Shown here: positions 30,332 through 38,210 of the stretch, one piece after another
Numbering within the stretch: the stretch's first letter is position 1
Layout of the letters: every line of letters begins with the position of its first letter
Source: Klebsiella pneumoniae
GTDB lineage: Bacteria > Pseudomonadota > Gammaproteobacteria > Pseudomonadales > UBA5518
NCBI GenBank assembly: GCA_945862145.1
Contig: CAMAXE010000022.1
Location: 18,361-82,360, forward strand
Length of the DNA stretch: 64,000 nucleotides
Direction of reading: 5' to 3'
The notes under the pieces: generated by a model
What the model saw: the letters and a program-made list of their open reading frames with translations, nothing else
Databases searched by the model: none
What the model was told of the DNA's origin: nothing
Program-made: the position numbers and the translations under genes

Positions 30332-31237
30332 ATGCCGCACCACCCCGCCACTCTCCTGCTCTGCCTTGCCTGCCTGTTGCTGCCCGCGCTCGTGCACGGG
30401 CAGGGCGACCCCGAAATGGACCCGCGCTCGATGGGCGGTGGTGACTGCACAAAGAATCCGCTGAACTGCCGCGACACGCCGAACCCGCTTCCGGCCACCG
30501 ACACGGTATGGCTTGAGCAGATGACCTGGATGGACGTTCGCGACGCGCTCGCCGCGGGCAAGCGCAGCGTGCTCGTGCCCACCGGCGGGATCGAGCCGAA
30601 CGGTCCGTGGGTGGCGCTCGGCAAGCACAACGTGATCCTGCAGGCGAACTGCGAGGCCATCGCCCGCCGGCTGGGGAATACTCTCTGCGCGCCGGTGATC
30701 AAGCACGTACCCGAGGGCGATATCGACCCGCCCTCGAGTCATATGCGCACACCCGGCACGATCAGCCTGCGTGAGGACACCTTCCGCGCGCTGCTCACCG
30801 ACACGGCAGACTCGCTGATTGCGGGAGGCTTCACCGAGGTGTTGTTCATCGGCGACAGCGGTGGCAATCAGGCGGGGCAACAGGCAGTGGCCGAGGCGCT
30901 CACGCGCAAATATGCAGGCCGCGCCCGCGTCTTCCAGGTCGCGGCCTACTACGACTACGACGCGGTGATCGCGCATATGGCTGGCAAAGGCCTCGTCGAG
31001 GGCGAACAGGAGAACCTCCACGATGACGCCTTCACCACTTTGAACATGTATGTGGTGGATCCCGGATCCCTGCGCTTCGCGGCGCGCCGGGAGGCAGGCA
31101 AAGCGCGCATCAACGGGGTGGATATCGCGGACGCGGCGCGCAATGCGCAACTGGGGCGGGAGATCGTGGCGTTCCGCGCGGCCTACACCGCGAAGGCGAT
31201 CGCAGCAATACGTGCGGGTGCGAGTGGGAGTCAGTAA
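30332..31237 (+). CDS. Secreted creatininase-family protein
   Basis: A 301-residue protein with a signal peptide (MPHHPATLLLCLACLLLPALVHG) and a creatininase fold. The family core is visible in LVPTGGIEPNGPW (about residues 83-95) and RTPGTISLREDTFRALL, then FIGDSGGNQ. In true creatininases the metal site reads E-x-H-G-P...D; here the His is Asn (EPNGP) and the Asp position reads LGKHN, so metal binding is probably changed. Secreted creatininase-like proteins are known but their substrate is not. CGGAG lies 11 bases before the ATG at 30332. Convergent with the DUF917 gene. Confidence 0.78.
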   Translation: MPHHPATLLLCLACLLLPALVHGQGDPEMDPRSMGGGDCTKNPLNCRDTPNPLPATDTVWLEQMTWMDVRDALAAGKRSVLVPTGGIEPNGPWVALGKHNVILQANCEAIARRLGNTLCAPVIKHVPEGDIDPPSSHMRTPGTISLREDTFRALLTDTADSLIAGGFTEVLFIGDSGGNQAGQQAVAEALTRKYAGRARVFQVAAYYDYDAVIAHMAGKGLVEGEQENLHDDAFTTLNMYVVDPGSLRFAARREAGKARINGVDIADAARNAQLGREIVAFRAAYTAKAIAAIRAGASGSQ

Positions 31238-31315
31238 AGACGCTTATCGCTTTGCTACCGGTCGGGCAGGGCACTGCGCGCTTACCCCGCGAATTCACGC
31301 CCACACCTGAACTGC

Positions 31316-32548
31316 TCAGAGGGGTCGGTACGCCTCCGCAAGCCCGAAGTGCGCCGGCCCGAATACGCGTAACCCGGCCGGCGTACGCCAAAGCGCGGGC
31401 GCTGGAAAACCCAGCACCGTCACCAGCCGCCCCGGCTCGAACTCCGGGTTGGCGATCGCTACCGCTGTGCCCGAATCCACCACGGAGATCAGATCCGGCG
31501 GCAGGACACTCACCGCGTCGTCCTTCCACGCCACGATGTTTTCGTTCTTGAAGCGGATGCGATAACGACTGGCCGCAAACTCACCGCGCCCCGCGATCAG
31601 CACCTCGCCGACGAGGAATCCGGCCTCGTCACGCCACGGGCATTCCAGCACCGCCCCCTGGAACAAACGATAGCCCGGCACCGTCGCCAGCAATGCCGCC
31701 ACGGGATCCGTGCCCGCTGCCACGGACTGGCGTACCGCCTGACCCAAGGCACGCGCCTTGGAGATCGTGCCAACGATCAGCGCGCCCGAGCGGCGGATCT
31801 CCAGACCCGACAAGGCCGCATCCGTGACGCCGAGATCACCCGCGCTGGCCACCGATAGCGCCCGCAGCAAATCCTCGATTCTGGAATCGCGGGCAACTTT
31901 TTCAAGAATCAGCGAGTCGCCGAAAGCACTCACCGCAGCCAGTGGCAAGTTAGACAGCCCTGCGACAAGTACGGAGTCCTGGGTCGCCTCCGGTGTTGCG
32001 CGGCCGACACGATCCGCATCGAGCAGCGGGATGCCGAGCCGCGCCGCTGTCGATAATGCAGCAGCCGTGCTCCACGGTCCCAGTTCGCCTGCCACCACCG
32101 CCACGAAGGATCGATTGAGAAAACGGCTCAATCGCCGGAAAGAGGCTTCCACGTTATCCTCTTTGGCCCGCGGCAAGCCGGCGAAGCGCGCGCGATCTTC
32201 ATCACTCTGTGGTGCGAGGCTGCCTATCCCGTAAGGCGACGCAACCCACTCGTCATCTCCCAACTCGGCAACCGGCAGCAAGCGGAACGCCCGTCCGGTC
32301 TCGAGCTCGGCGCTTACTCTGGCCAGGCCCTCAGCGTATTTGCCTCCGCCGCCACAGCCAAGAACCGCGCAGCCCGTCAGGATGTCCTCGATCGCAACCC
32401 TGTCGAGAAGAAGTTCACCACGGCGAGCCGGGGCCGATGCCCCGCCATCAGCGGCCCCCAAAGCGGGCACTGCCGATGCCCCCACACCGAGCAGCGCTGC
32501 GTTTTTGAGAAAACTCCGCCGGGAATCGTTAGCGTTCATGCGGCCCAT
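31316..32548 (-). CDS. DUF917 protein with twin-arginine signal
   Basis: A 410-residue protein of the DUF917 / S-methyl thiohydantoin desulfurase family. The family start is seen in IEDILTGCAVLGCGGGGKYAEGL (about residues 53-75). Most family members are cytoplasmic; this one begins with SRRSFLKNAALLGVG, a Tat-type signal with a hydrophobic stretch and a probable cleavage near ALGAAD, so it should be exported folded. An ATG three codons later (32539) is an alternative start; neither has a good ribosome site. The substrate is unknown. It converges with the creatininase-like gene; both family names are linked to cyclic amide or hydantoin chemistry. Confidence 0.78.
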   Translation of the reverse strand: MGRMNANDSRRSFLKNAALLGVGASAVPALGAADGGASAPARRGELLLDRVAIEDILTGCAVLGCGGGGKYAEGLARVSAELETGRAFRLLPVAELGDDEWVASPYGIGSLAPQSDEDRARFAGLPRAKEDNVEASFRRLSRFLNRSFVAVVAGELGPWSTAAALSTAARLGIPLLDADRVGRATPEATQDSVLVAGLSNLPLAAVSAFGDSLILEKVARDSRIEDLLRALSVASAGDLGVTDAALSGLEIRRSGALIVGTISKARALGQAVRQSVAAGTDPVAALLATVPGYRLFQGAVLECPWRDEAGFLVGEVLIAGRGEFAASRYRIRFKNENIVAWKDDAVSVLPPDLISVVDSGTAVAIANPEFEPGRLVTVLGFPAPALWRTPAGLRVFGPAHFGLAEAYRPL

Positions 32549-32693
32549 CGGGCAACCATCAGATGAGCCGCGCGGCGACCGATAATTGCTCCCTGAGGTG
32601 TATCAGCACGCATCTTTTCAAGCCTCCGTTTTTACCACAGCACTCTGCCTGATCGTTGGACCACGGCGCAGGTTGCGCGATATGAAATGATCG

Positions 32694-33782
32694 CTAGATC
32701 ACATGCCTGTCGAAGAAATTCAAGACCAATTTCCACGACCAGGAAAGACTGTAGGTGTGGCCCATTTTCGCGCGGCAATCGAGCACCTTGGGCCAGCCGC
32801 TGACGTTCGAACAGTAGGTGCGGCAGTCGGTCTTGGCGTTACGGTCGTCGAATGCCACGGCCGTTGACAGCCCACAACCGTTTGCCTGTGCCCAGCTCCG
32901 GGTGATGGCGGTTGCTCCGGTGTAGTAGAAGCGGTCGCTGCCGTTGGAGGTGGTTGTGTAGGAGGGGTTTTCCCAAGCGCCCGGCGGCACCGTGGTGTCC
33001 ATGGTGCCGGTGATCACGAGTACCGGCATGTCGACGCGCCGGCCCTGTGCGTCGGTTTTTCCCTGTGCGCGCAGATAGGCCCGGTGGGGCAGGCCGATCA
33101 ACGGCGCTATGGCCCGGAAGATCTGTGCGCTGGCGGGATTTTGCCCCAGCTCCCACGTCAACATGCCGCCGTTGGAACCGCCGGCTGCGTAGATCCTGCC
33201 GGCATCCACGCACATGCTGCTCTTGATGCGTTCCACCAGCGCCACGGCGAAGGCCACGTCGTCTGCCTGGCAGTGCGTCCAGGAACAGGTGTTCCCGGCA
33301 ATCGCGGGCGTCACCTTGCACGAGGGATAGCGGTAATCAGGTGTCTTCGTGGTATCGCAGATCGCGTTGGTGTCCCCGGGAATCCCGCTGACGCCATCGC
33401 CATCGAGTCCGGTCGCAGAGCCACTGAAGGTCCAGGAATTGTTGCTGGCATCTGGCGAGCCAGACCCAATGCCGCGCGGCGCCACCACAATGTAGCCCCG
33501 CTGGTTGGCGAGCGAGGTGACGCTGGTGCTTCCGAGAAACTCGTTCTCATTGCCGCCCCAGCCGTGAAACACCGCCACGAGTGGCGCCGGCGTCGATGCG
33601 CGGTAGCCCGTAGGCACATGCAGCCGGTAGGTGCGCGTGATGCCCTGGTCCACCATCGTGTAGCTGCCGCTTGCCAATGCGCTCTGGCCACACCCGGCGC
33701 TTGGAACAGCGGCATTCGCTGCCAGCGGGGCCGCGGCCAGCAGTATCGCGAGACAGATGCCTGTCGTCGTTGTCTGTGTCAT
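32694..33782 (-). CDS. Secreted PHB-depolymerase-family esterase
   Basis: A 362-residue secreted alpha/beta hydrolase of the PHB depolymerase / LpqC / feruloyl esterase group. The signal peptide ends near ANA (residue 24). The oxyanion-hole motif VAVFHGWGGNE lies near residue 70, the nucleophile elbow AAGGSNGGM near 200, the Asp in VITGTMDTTVPP and a His in GHTYSLSWSW at the end. At least nine cysteines suggest disulfides. AGGAGG lies 4 bases before the ATG, a strong ribosome site. Likely cleaves an ester polymer or acyl ester outside the cytoplasm. Confidence 0.85.
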   Translation of the reverse strand: MTQTTTTGICLAILLAAAPLAANAAVPSAGCGQSALASGSYTMVDQGITRTYRLHVPTGYRASTPAPLVAVFHGWGGNENEFLGSTSVTSLANQRGYIVVAPRGIGSGSPDASNNSWTFSGSATGLDGDGVSGIPGDTNAICDTTKTPDYRYPSCKVTPAIAGNTCSWTHCQADDVAFAVALVERIKSSMCVDAGRIYAAGGSNGGMLTWELGQNPASAQIFRAIAPLIGLPHRAYLRAQGKTDAQGRRVDMPVLVITGTMDTTVPPGAWENPSYTTTSNGSDRFYYTGATAITRSWAQANGCGLSTAVAFDDRNAKTDCRTYCSNVSGWPKVLDCRAKMGHTYSLSWSWKLVLNFFDRHVI

Positions 33783-33861
33783 GGCCCCTCCTGAATGTCT
33801 TGTATCCGCAGCGGGATCTTGCCGCGCGTGCGGACCGCCTCAGACAGGCGGTGCAAACGGA

Positions 33862-33980
33862 GGATAAAGCCCCTTCCCGAGCGAAGCCACCCTGACTGCG
33901 ATTCGGGTGGCAAATGCGCTGCCCACGCGCGGGCGGTTGTCGCGGCGTCCGCCCCGGGGGTTCATGATTGGAAACCGGCG
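33862..33980. repeat. Possible dispersed intergenic repeat, copy 1
   Basis: This stretch begins with TAAAGCCCC-TCCC-CGAAGC-ACC and ends with GAAACCGGCG. The same start and end occur at 55697-55838, while the middle is not alignable by eye. Both copies are intergenic. It may be a degenerate dispersed repeat; this is weak evidence. Confidence 0.3.
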
Positions 33981-34075
33981 TGGCAACACCCATAATCGCG
34001 CCGGAAGCATGCCCCCGCAGGTCGGGGTCTGCGTATCGCGACAGCCTCTATCACTCGCCCACCGGAGCTGGTCAA

Positions 34076-35335
34076 TTGAATAAAAAAGTGGTTTTACCCG
34101 ACCTGTTGTCGCCCGAACACATCGAATGCCCGTATCACCTCTACCAGCAACTGCACCGCGGCAGCGGCGTCGCCGAGGACCCGGCCGTCGGCGTCGTGGT
34201 GGCCGGTTACCGGGACTTGGTCGAACTGTCCAGAAACACCGCGTTGTTTTCATCGAGCATCAGTGAAGACGGCAAAGGGCCGCGCCACATGGGCGTGGGC
34301 AAGGAGCCCGTGCAGGCTGATGTGGAGGAGATCCTGGCGCTGGCGCATCCGCTGGAAAACGCCCTGTTTACCGCTGATCCGCCCGAGCACACGCGTCACC
34401 GCAAGCTGATCAGCAAGGCGCTCAGCCCGCGTCGGGTGCGCAAGCTCGAGCCGGCCATCCGCCAACTCGCCAACGAGCTGCTCGACGCGTTCATCGACGA
34501 CGGCGAGGTGGACTTCTTGCCGCGTTTCGCGATTCCGCTGCCAGTGACGGTGATCGCTGACATCCTCGGCGTCGATCGCGCTGACATCGCGACATTCAAG
34601 CATTGGGGCGACCTGATGATCTCGGGCAACGTGGATGTGCTGAGCCACGAACGCCGGCGCGAGGTGGCACACGCGGTGGTCGCATTGCACCGGTACTTCG
34701 TGCCCCGTATCGAGCAGCGCAGGCTAGCGCCGACGGATGATCTGCTGAGCGATATGGTGAATGCCGAAGTCGACGGCGAGGGGCGACTGTCCACCGCCGA
34801 ATTGCTGCCCATCATCGACCAGGTGCTGCTCGCCGGCCACGAGACCACCACCAATCTCATCGGCAACGCGATGCTGGTGCTGTTGCGTGATCCGGCATTG
34901 ATGGCGCGGCTGCGCGCAAATCCGGGCCTGATCGAGGCGTTCGTTGAGGAAGCGCTGCGTTACGACCCGCCGATACAGTGCACCTACCGGCGCGCAACCG
35001 CCGACACCGATCTGCGCGGCGTGCCGGTCAGCGGCGGCGCCATGGTCGTTCCCCTGTGGGCGGCGGCGGGCCATGACCCGACGGTCTTCGAGCAGCCAGA
35101 GCGCTTCGACCCGGATCGCCCCAACGTGCGTCAGCACATGGGTTTCGGCTACGGCCCACACTTTTGCGCCGGCGCTGAACTGGCGCGGCTGGAAGCGCGG
35201 ATTGCCTTCGAAACCCTGCTGCAAAGGCTGGATGACATCGAACTCGACGAGCAGGCAAGTGACCTTGGCCATCTGCCGAGTTTTGCGGCCCGCGGCTACC
35301 GTCGTGTGATGCTGCGTTTCAGCAAGCGCGCATGA
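34076..35335 (+). CDS. Cytochrome P450 no. 2 (bacterial class I type)
   Basis: A 419-residue P450 with all canonical motifs. I-helix AGHETTTN (acid-alcohol pair present), ExxR in EEALRYDPP, haem-binding FGYGPHFCAG with the Cys at about residue 364. It resembles CYP107-like bacterial hydroxylases. TTG at 34076 is taken as the start because GGAG lies 8 bases upstream and the family sequence starts just after; a further TTG at 33968 is in frame. No redox partner is adjacent. Divergent from the esterase gene, followed on the same strand by trhO. Confidence 0.9.
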   Translation: MNKKVVLPDLLSPEHIECPYHLYQQLHRGSGVAEDPAVGVVVAGYRDLVELSRNTALFSSSISEDGKGPRHMGVGKEPVQADVEEILALAHPLENALFTADPPEHTRHRKLISKALSPRRVRKLEPAIRQLANELLDAFIDDGEVDFLPRFAIPLPVTVIADILGVDRADIATFKHWGDLMISGNVDVLSHERRREVAHAVVALHRYFVPRIEQRRLAPTDDLLSDMVNAEVDGEGRLSTAELLPIIDQVLLAGHETTTNLIGNAMLVLLRDPALMARLRANPGLIEAFVEEALRYDPPIQCTYRRATADTDLRGVPVSGGAMVVPLWAAAGHDPTVFEQPERFDPDRPNVRQHMGFGYGPHFCAGAELARLEARIAFETLLQRLDDIELDEQASDLGHLPSFAARGYRRVMLRFSKRA

Positions 35336-35410
35336 AATTCGGGGAGGATCAGCGCCTCCCCATGCACATCCAGGCCGCCAAGCCCGCGCTGGGCCGAGCC
35401 GTACGCATTT

Positions 35411-36274
35411 GTGCAAGAATATCCAGCCATTGATGCAGCAGATGCGCGAGCACTCGTGACCAGCATTCAGGCTCCCCCGCTTTTCCACACGGCCTTCTAC
35501 CGGTTCACCCCACTGGATGATCTGGGCGCCGTCATTGACCGCGTCCGTGTCCTGACGGCGGATTTGCTAGGCAGTGTCCTGCTGGCGCCGGAAGGTATCA
35601 ACGGCATGGTCGCTGGTACGGCGGCCCAGCTGGACGCCTTCGAGGCGGCCCTGCTGGCGATGGCACCGTTTGCCGGTATGCCGTTCAAGCGCAGCGAATG
35701 CCAGACCGTCCCCTTCGGCAAGATGAAAGTTCGCCGCAGAGAGGAAATCGTGCCGCTCGGCATCACTGGCGTGGACGTGCAGGCGGGCACCGGCATCGAT
35801 GTCAGTCCGGCGGCGTGGCGGGAACTCATCCGGCAGGAAGACGTGGTGTTGCTGGACAACCGCAACAGCTTCGAATTCCGCTTGGGCCGTTTCCACAATG
35901 CCATCGATCCCGGAGTCGCCAACTTCCGCGACTTCCCCGAGTACGTGCAGGCTCACGTGGCGGACTGGAAAGCCACCGGCAAACGGGTGGCGATGTACTG
36001 CACCGGTGGGATTCGCTGTGAAAAAACCAGTGCGTGGATGCGCGAGTTCGATATTCCCGTCTACCAACTGGAAGGCGGCATCCTGAATTTCTTCCGGCAA
36101 TTGCCCGACGCGGAGCAGGACTGGGAAGGCGAATGCTTCGTGTTCGACAACCGCGTTGCGCTGGACACGAAACTGCAGGAAACAAGCACCACGCTGGAGG
36201 ACGTCTACCAGGGCGAGCCCGATGGCGAGTGGCGTCTGAACCGTGCGCGAGAGCTCGACGGCGACGAGAGCTGA
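35411..36274 (+). CDS. trhO: tRNA uridine(34) hydroxylase TrhO (rhodanese family)
   Basis: A 287-residue protein of the YceA/TrhO family, which makes 5-hydroxyuridine at tRNA position 34 using oxygen. The N-terminal acylphosphatase-like domain (about 15-100, LLAPEGINGMVAG) is followed by the rhodanese domain with the catalytic loop CTGGIRCEK near residue 198, and the usual YQLEGGILNFF after it. Start GTG at 35411 gives full length; a GTG at 35456 is also possible. Convergent with the SDR gene 20 bases downstream. Confidence 0.93.
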   Translation: MQEYPAIDAADARALVTSIQAPPLFHTAFYRFTPLDDLGAVIDRVRVLTADLLGSVLLAPEGINGMVAGTAAQLDAFEAALLAMAPFAGMPFKRSECQTVPFGKMKVRRREEIVPLGITGVDVQAGTGIDVSPAAWRELIRQEDVVLLDNRNSFEFRLGRFHNAIDPGVANFRDFPEYVQAHVADWKATGKRVAMYCTGGIRCEKTSAWMREFDIPVYQLEGGILNFFRQLPDAEQDWEGECFVFDNRVALDTKLQETSTTLEDVYQGEPDGEWRLNRARELDGDES

Positions 36275-36294
36275 GACAACGCCCCGGCGTTCCC

Positions 36295-37155
36295 TCAGGC
36301 ACCACTCGGCACGCTGTAGCCCGGAACTAGCTCGCGCCCGTCCAGCGTCATCACCTGCCTGCCGAGTTCCGCGAGCAGCGGCAGGCTGAGCGCACAACGG
36401 CCGGAGAGTGCCTCTGGTGCGCCCGTGCAGAGCGCGAGCGCGGCCTCGGCCATGGCCTCCATGGGTTCCCAGTGGGCGCCGTCGTCCACAGCGCCGCTGG
36501 CGATCGCGCCTTCGCTGGCCACGGCTTCTACCGGCGCCAGCGCATTGATCGCGATGCCGCTGCCCGCGAGTTCCGCCGCCAAGCCTGCAGTCATGCGCTC
36601 GAGGGCGGCTTTGCTGGAGCCGTACAGGGTTGGTCCGCTGTGCAGGTGGAACTGGTGATAGCGCTCCGCGATGTTCCAGGGCGCGGGCGCGGGGCGGCGC
36701 GAGGTCTCGCTGGAGAGATTCAGGATCCAGCCGCCGCCGCGCTCCAGCATCAGGGGGATTGCCTGCTGCGAGAGCTCCAGCGGCGCGAAGAAATTGATCT
36801 CGAAGGCCTGATGCGCATGCCTCGGCAGTTGCTGCAGCGTAGGACGGAAGCGTGCCCAGGCGGCGTTGTTCACCAGGATATCCACCCCGCCGAAGTGCTT
36901 GATGGCCGCCGGTACGATCCCGTCGCGCGAGGCCGGATCCGACAAGTCAGCCTGCAGGCAGTGCACCTCGGCGCCGAGTACGCGGATGCGCTCTGCGGTT
37001 TCGCGGAGCGACCCGGGCAATTTGCCATCCGGCTCCAGCGTGCGCGCGGTGATCAGCACCCGCGCGCCCTCGGCGGCAAACCGGTAAGCGATGGCGGCAC
37101 CGATGCCACGGCTCGCGCCGGTGATGATGGCGATCTTGCCCGTCAACTGCTGCAT
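36295..37155 (-). CDS. Short-chain dehydrogenase/reductase
   Basis: A 286-residue classical SDR. The cofactor motif TGASRGIG is at residues 13-20, NNAAWA near 95, catalytic Ser near 146 and the YxxxK motif as YGSSK near 177. An extended loop between Ser and Tyr (ETSRRPAPAPWNIAERYH) may form a substrate lid. The substrate is unknown. The Arg after the first beta strand (ARTLEP) favours NADP. It stands alone between convergent trhO and the HigBA pair. Confidence 0.9.
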   Translation of the reverse strand: MQQLTGKIAIITGASRGIGAAIAYRFAAEGARVLITARTLEPDGKLPGSLRETAERIRVLGAEVHCLQADLSDPASRDGIVPAAIKHFGGVDILVNNAAWARFRPTLQQLPRHAHQAFEINFFAPLELSQQAIPLMLERGGGWILNLSSETSRRPAPAPWNIAERYHQFHLHSGPTLYGSSKAALERMTAGLAAELAGSGIAINALAPVEAVASEGAIASGAVDDGAHWEPMEAMAEAALALCTGAPEALSGRCALSLPLLAELGRQVMTLDGRELVPGYSVPSGA

Positions 37156-37282
37156 GCCTGCTCACCCCCGCGCGATGGACACCAGCGCGCAGGTTAAAGA
37201 CGGTGCCCGCGGATATCCAGAGGGCCTGTATTCCGCGCGGATGACTGCGCGTTGGTCTCGACCCAACGCAATTCTGGGTGCC

Positions 37283-37308
37283 GAGCGACGGCTCCAGAAC
37301 CGTCGCTC
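37283..37308 (-). terminator. Hairpin downstream of higA
   Basis: GAGCGACGG and CCGTCGCTC form a 9-bp perfect stem with an 8-base loop, just beyond the higA stop codon on the minus strand. No T-run follows. It probably ends the higBA transcript. Confidence 0.5.
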
Positions 37309-37318
37309 ACGTCACCCG

Positions 37319-37675
37319 TCAACCGGCCTTCAGCAGCGCATCGAACGGGATTCCAAAGCGATCGTGCAGCCCGCGAATCATGCGCAGGGTCAAGGGCCGC
37401 TGTCGGTTCAGCACCTCATACACACGATTTCGCTGCCCAATCACCGGCACGAGGTCGATTGCCGTAAGGCCTTGCTGCTCCATGGTGAACTTGATTGCTT
37501 CCACCGGATCGGGCAAGTCCAGGGGATAGTGCTGCGCTTCATACGCCTCGAGGAGTGTTGCCAACACATCAAGACGATCTCCGTCCGCTGTACCCGCGCG
37601 TGCATTCATCAAGGTCTCGACCTCTTTCAAGGTGGCGCGATAGTCGGATTTGCTCCGGATTGGCTTGATGTCCAT
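37319..37675 (-). CDS. higA: HigA-family antitoxin
   Basis: A 118-residue antitoxin. The C-terminal half holds an Xre-type helix-turn-helix (FTMEQQGLTAIDLVPVIGQRNRVYEVLNRQRPLTL), as in HigA of the HigB2/HigA branch. The N-terminal half probably wraps the toxin. The start ATG is 10 bases after the higB stop, so toxin and antitoxin are one operon in the higB-higA order. GC content of the pair is lower than that of its neighbours, in line with acquisition by transfer. Confidence 0.88.
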   Translation of the reverse strand: MDIKPIRSKSDYRATLKEVETLMNARAGTADGDRLDVLATLLEAYEAQHYPLDLPDPVEAIKFTMEQQGLTAIDLVPVIGQRNRVYEVLNRQRPLTLRMIRGLHDRFGIPFDALLKAG

Positions 37676-37685
37676 TTTCCTGTCC

Positions 37686-37988
37686 CTATACGGTTTGCGC
37701 GTCTATCGCATCGTACTGGCGGTGTGTGCCAATGAAACGTACATACACAACCCCGAAGTCGTAGTTGATCCACACAACCAACCGATACTTATTGCCGGCG
37801 ATATTGAAAACCACTCGTCCATTCTTAAGCACGCTGGCTGTTCCGAACGCAGCCTTTACATCTACCGGCGAACGCCAATTTGCGTTTTTCACCGCTCGGT
37901 GCCAGGCAAGCACAGGCTGCTCTGCATCGCGATAAGCCGGGCGCTTTTCCCAGTAGGCCTTCAAGGTAGAGAGTGCGATGATTCTCAT
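37686..37988 (-). CDS. higB: HigB-type mRNA interferase toxin
   Basis: A 100-residue toxin of the RelE/HigB superfamily. Visible are ALSTLKAYWEKRP at the start, VFNIAGNKYRLVVWINYDFGVVYVRFIGTHRQYDAI in the second half; the YRL and FIGTHxxYD patterns are typical of HigB_toxin family members that cleave mRNA on the ribosome. The ATG at 37988 was chosen because the family starts with MRII and because the promoter lies directly before it. Antitoxin gene follows. Confidence 0.9.
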   Translation of the reverse strand: MRIIALSTLKAYWEKRPAYRDAEQPVLAWHRAVKNANWRSPVDVKAAFGTASVLKNGRVVFNIAGNKYRLVVWINYDFGVVYVRFIGTHRQYDAIDAQTV

Positions 37989-37994
37989 CAGCCA

Positions 37995-38023
37995 ATCGTA
38001 GTCCCATATTGGGACCATCGCAA
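37995..38023 (-). promoter_or_regulatory. higBA promoter with palindromic operator in the spacer
   Basis: On the minus strand TTGCGA (38018-38023) and TACGAT (37995-38000) are separated by exactly 17 bases. The spacer contains the inverted repeat GTCCCA-ATA-TGGGAC (38001-38015). A repressor bound there would block RNA polymerase, as expected for HigA autoregulation. The -10 ends 7 bases before the higB ATG, so the mRNA should have almost no leader. Confidence 0.6.
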
Positions 38024-38171
38024 CCGCTGAACATACTCCGGTGGAGAACGGCAGCCCGCCGAGATCACCAAGAAGCAAGCACGAACTTCCTGATCAGTCC
38101 TCCGTGGCCCCTCGGCTGGGCAGCCCCGAGTCCCGGTTCACGATCCCAACGGCAATGCCCAGCTGGCAGCC

Positions 38172-38196
38172 CGCGTGGCGCTGGCAGCGCCACGCG
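38172..38196 (-). terminator. Hairpin downstream of TonB receptor no. 2
   Basis: A perfect 10-bp GC-rich stem (CGCGTGGCGC / GCGCCACGCG) with a 5-base loop lies 15 bases past the receptor stop codon on the minus strand. No T-run follows. Confidence 0.5.
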
Positions 38197-38210
38197 CCCT
38201 GCACGCCTGC

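Noticed and set aside
36278..36291. AACGCC-CC-GGCGTT as a terminator between trhO and the SDR gene
   Set aside because: The loop is only two bases and no T-run follows; too weak to call.
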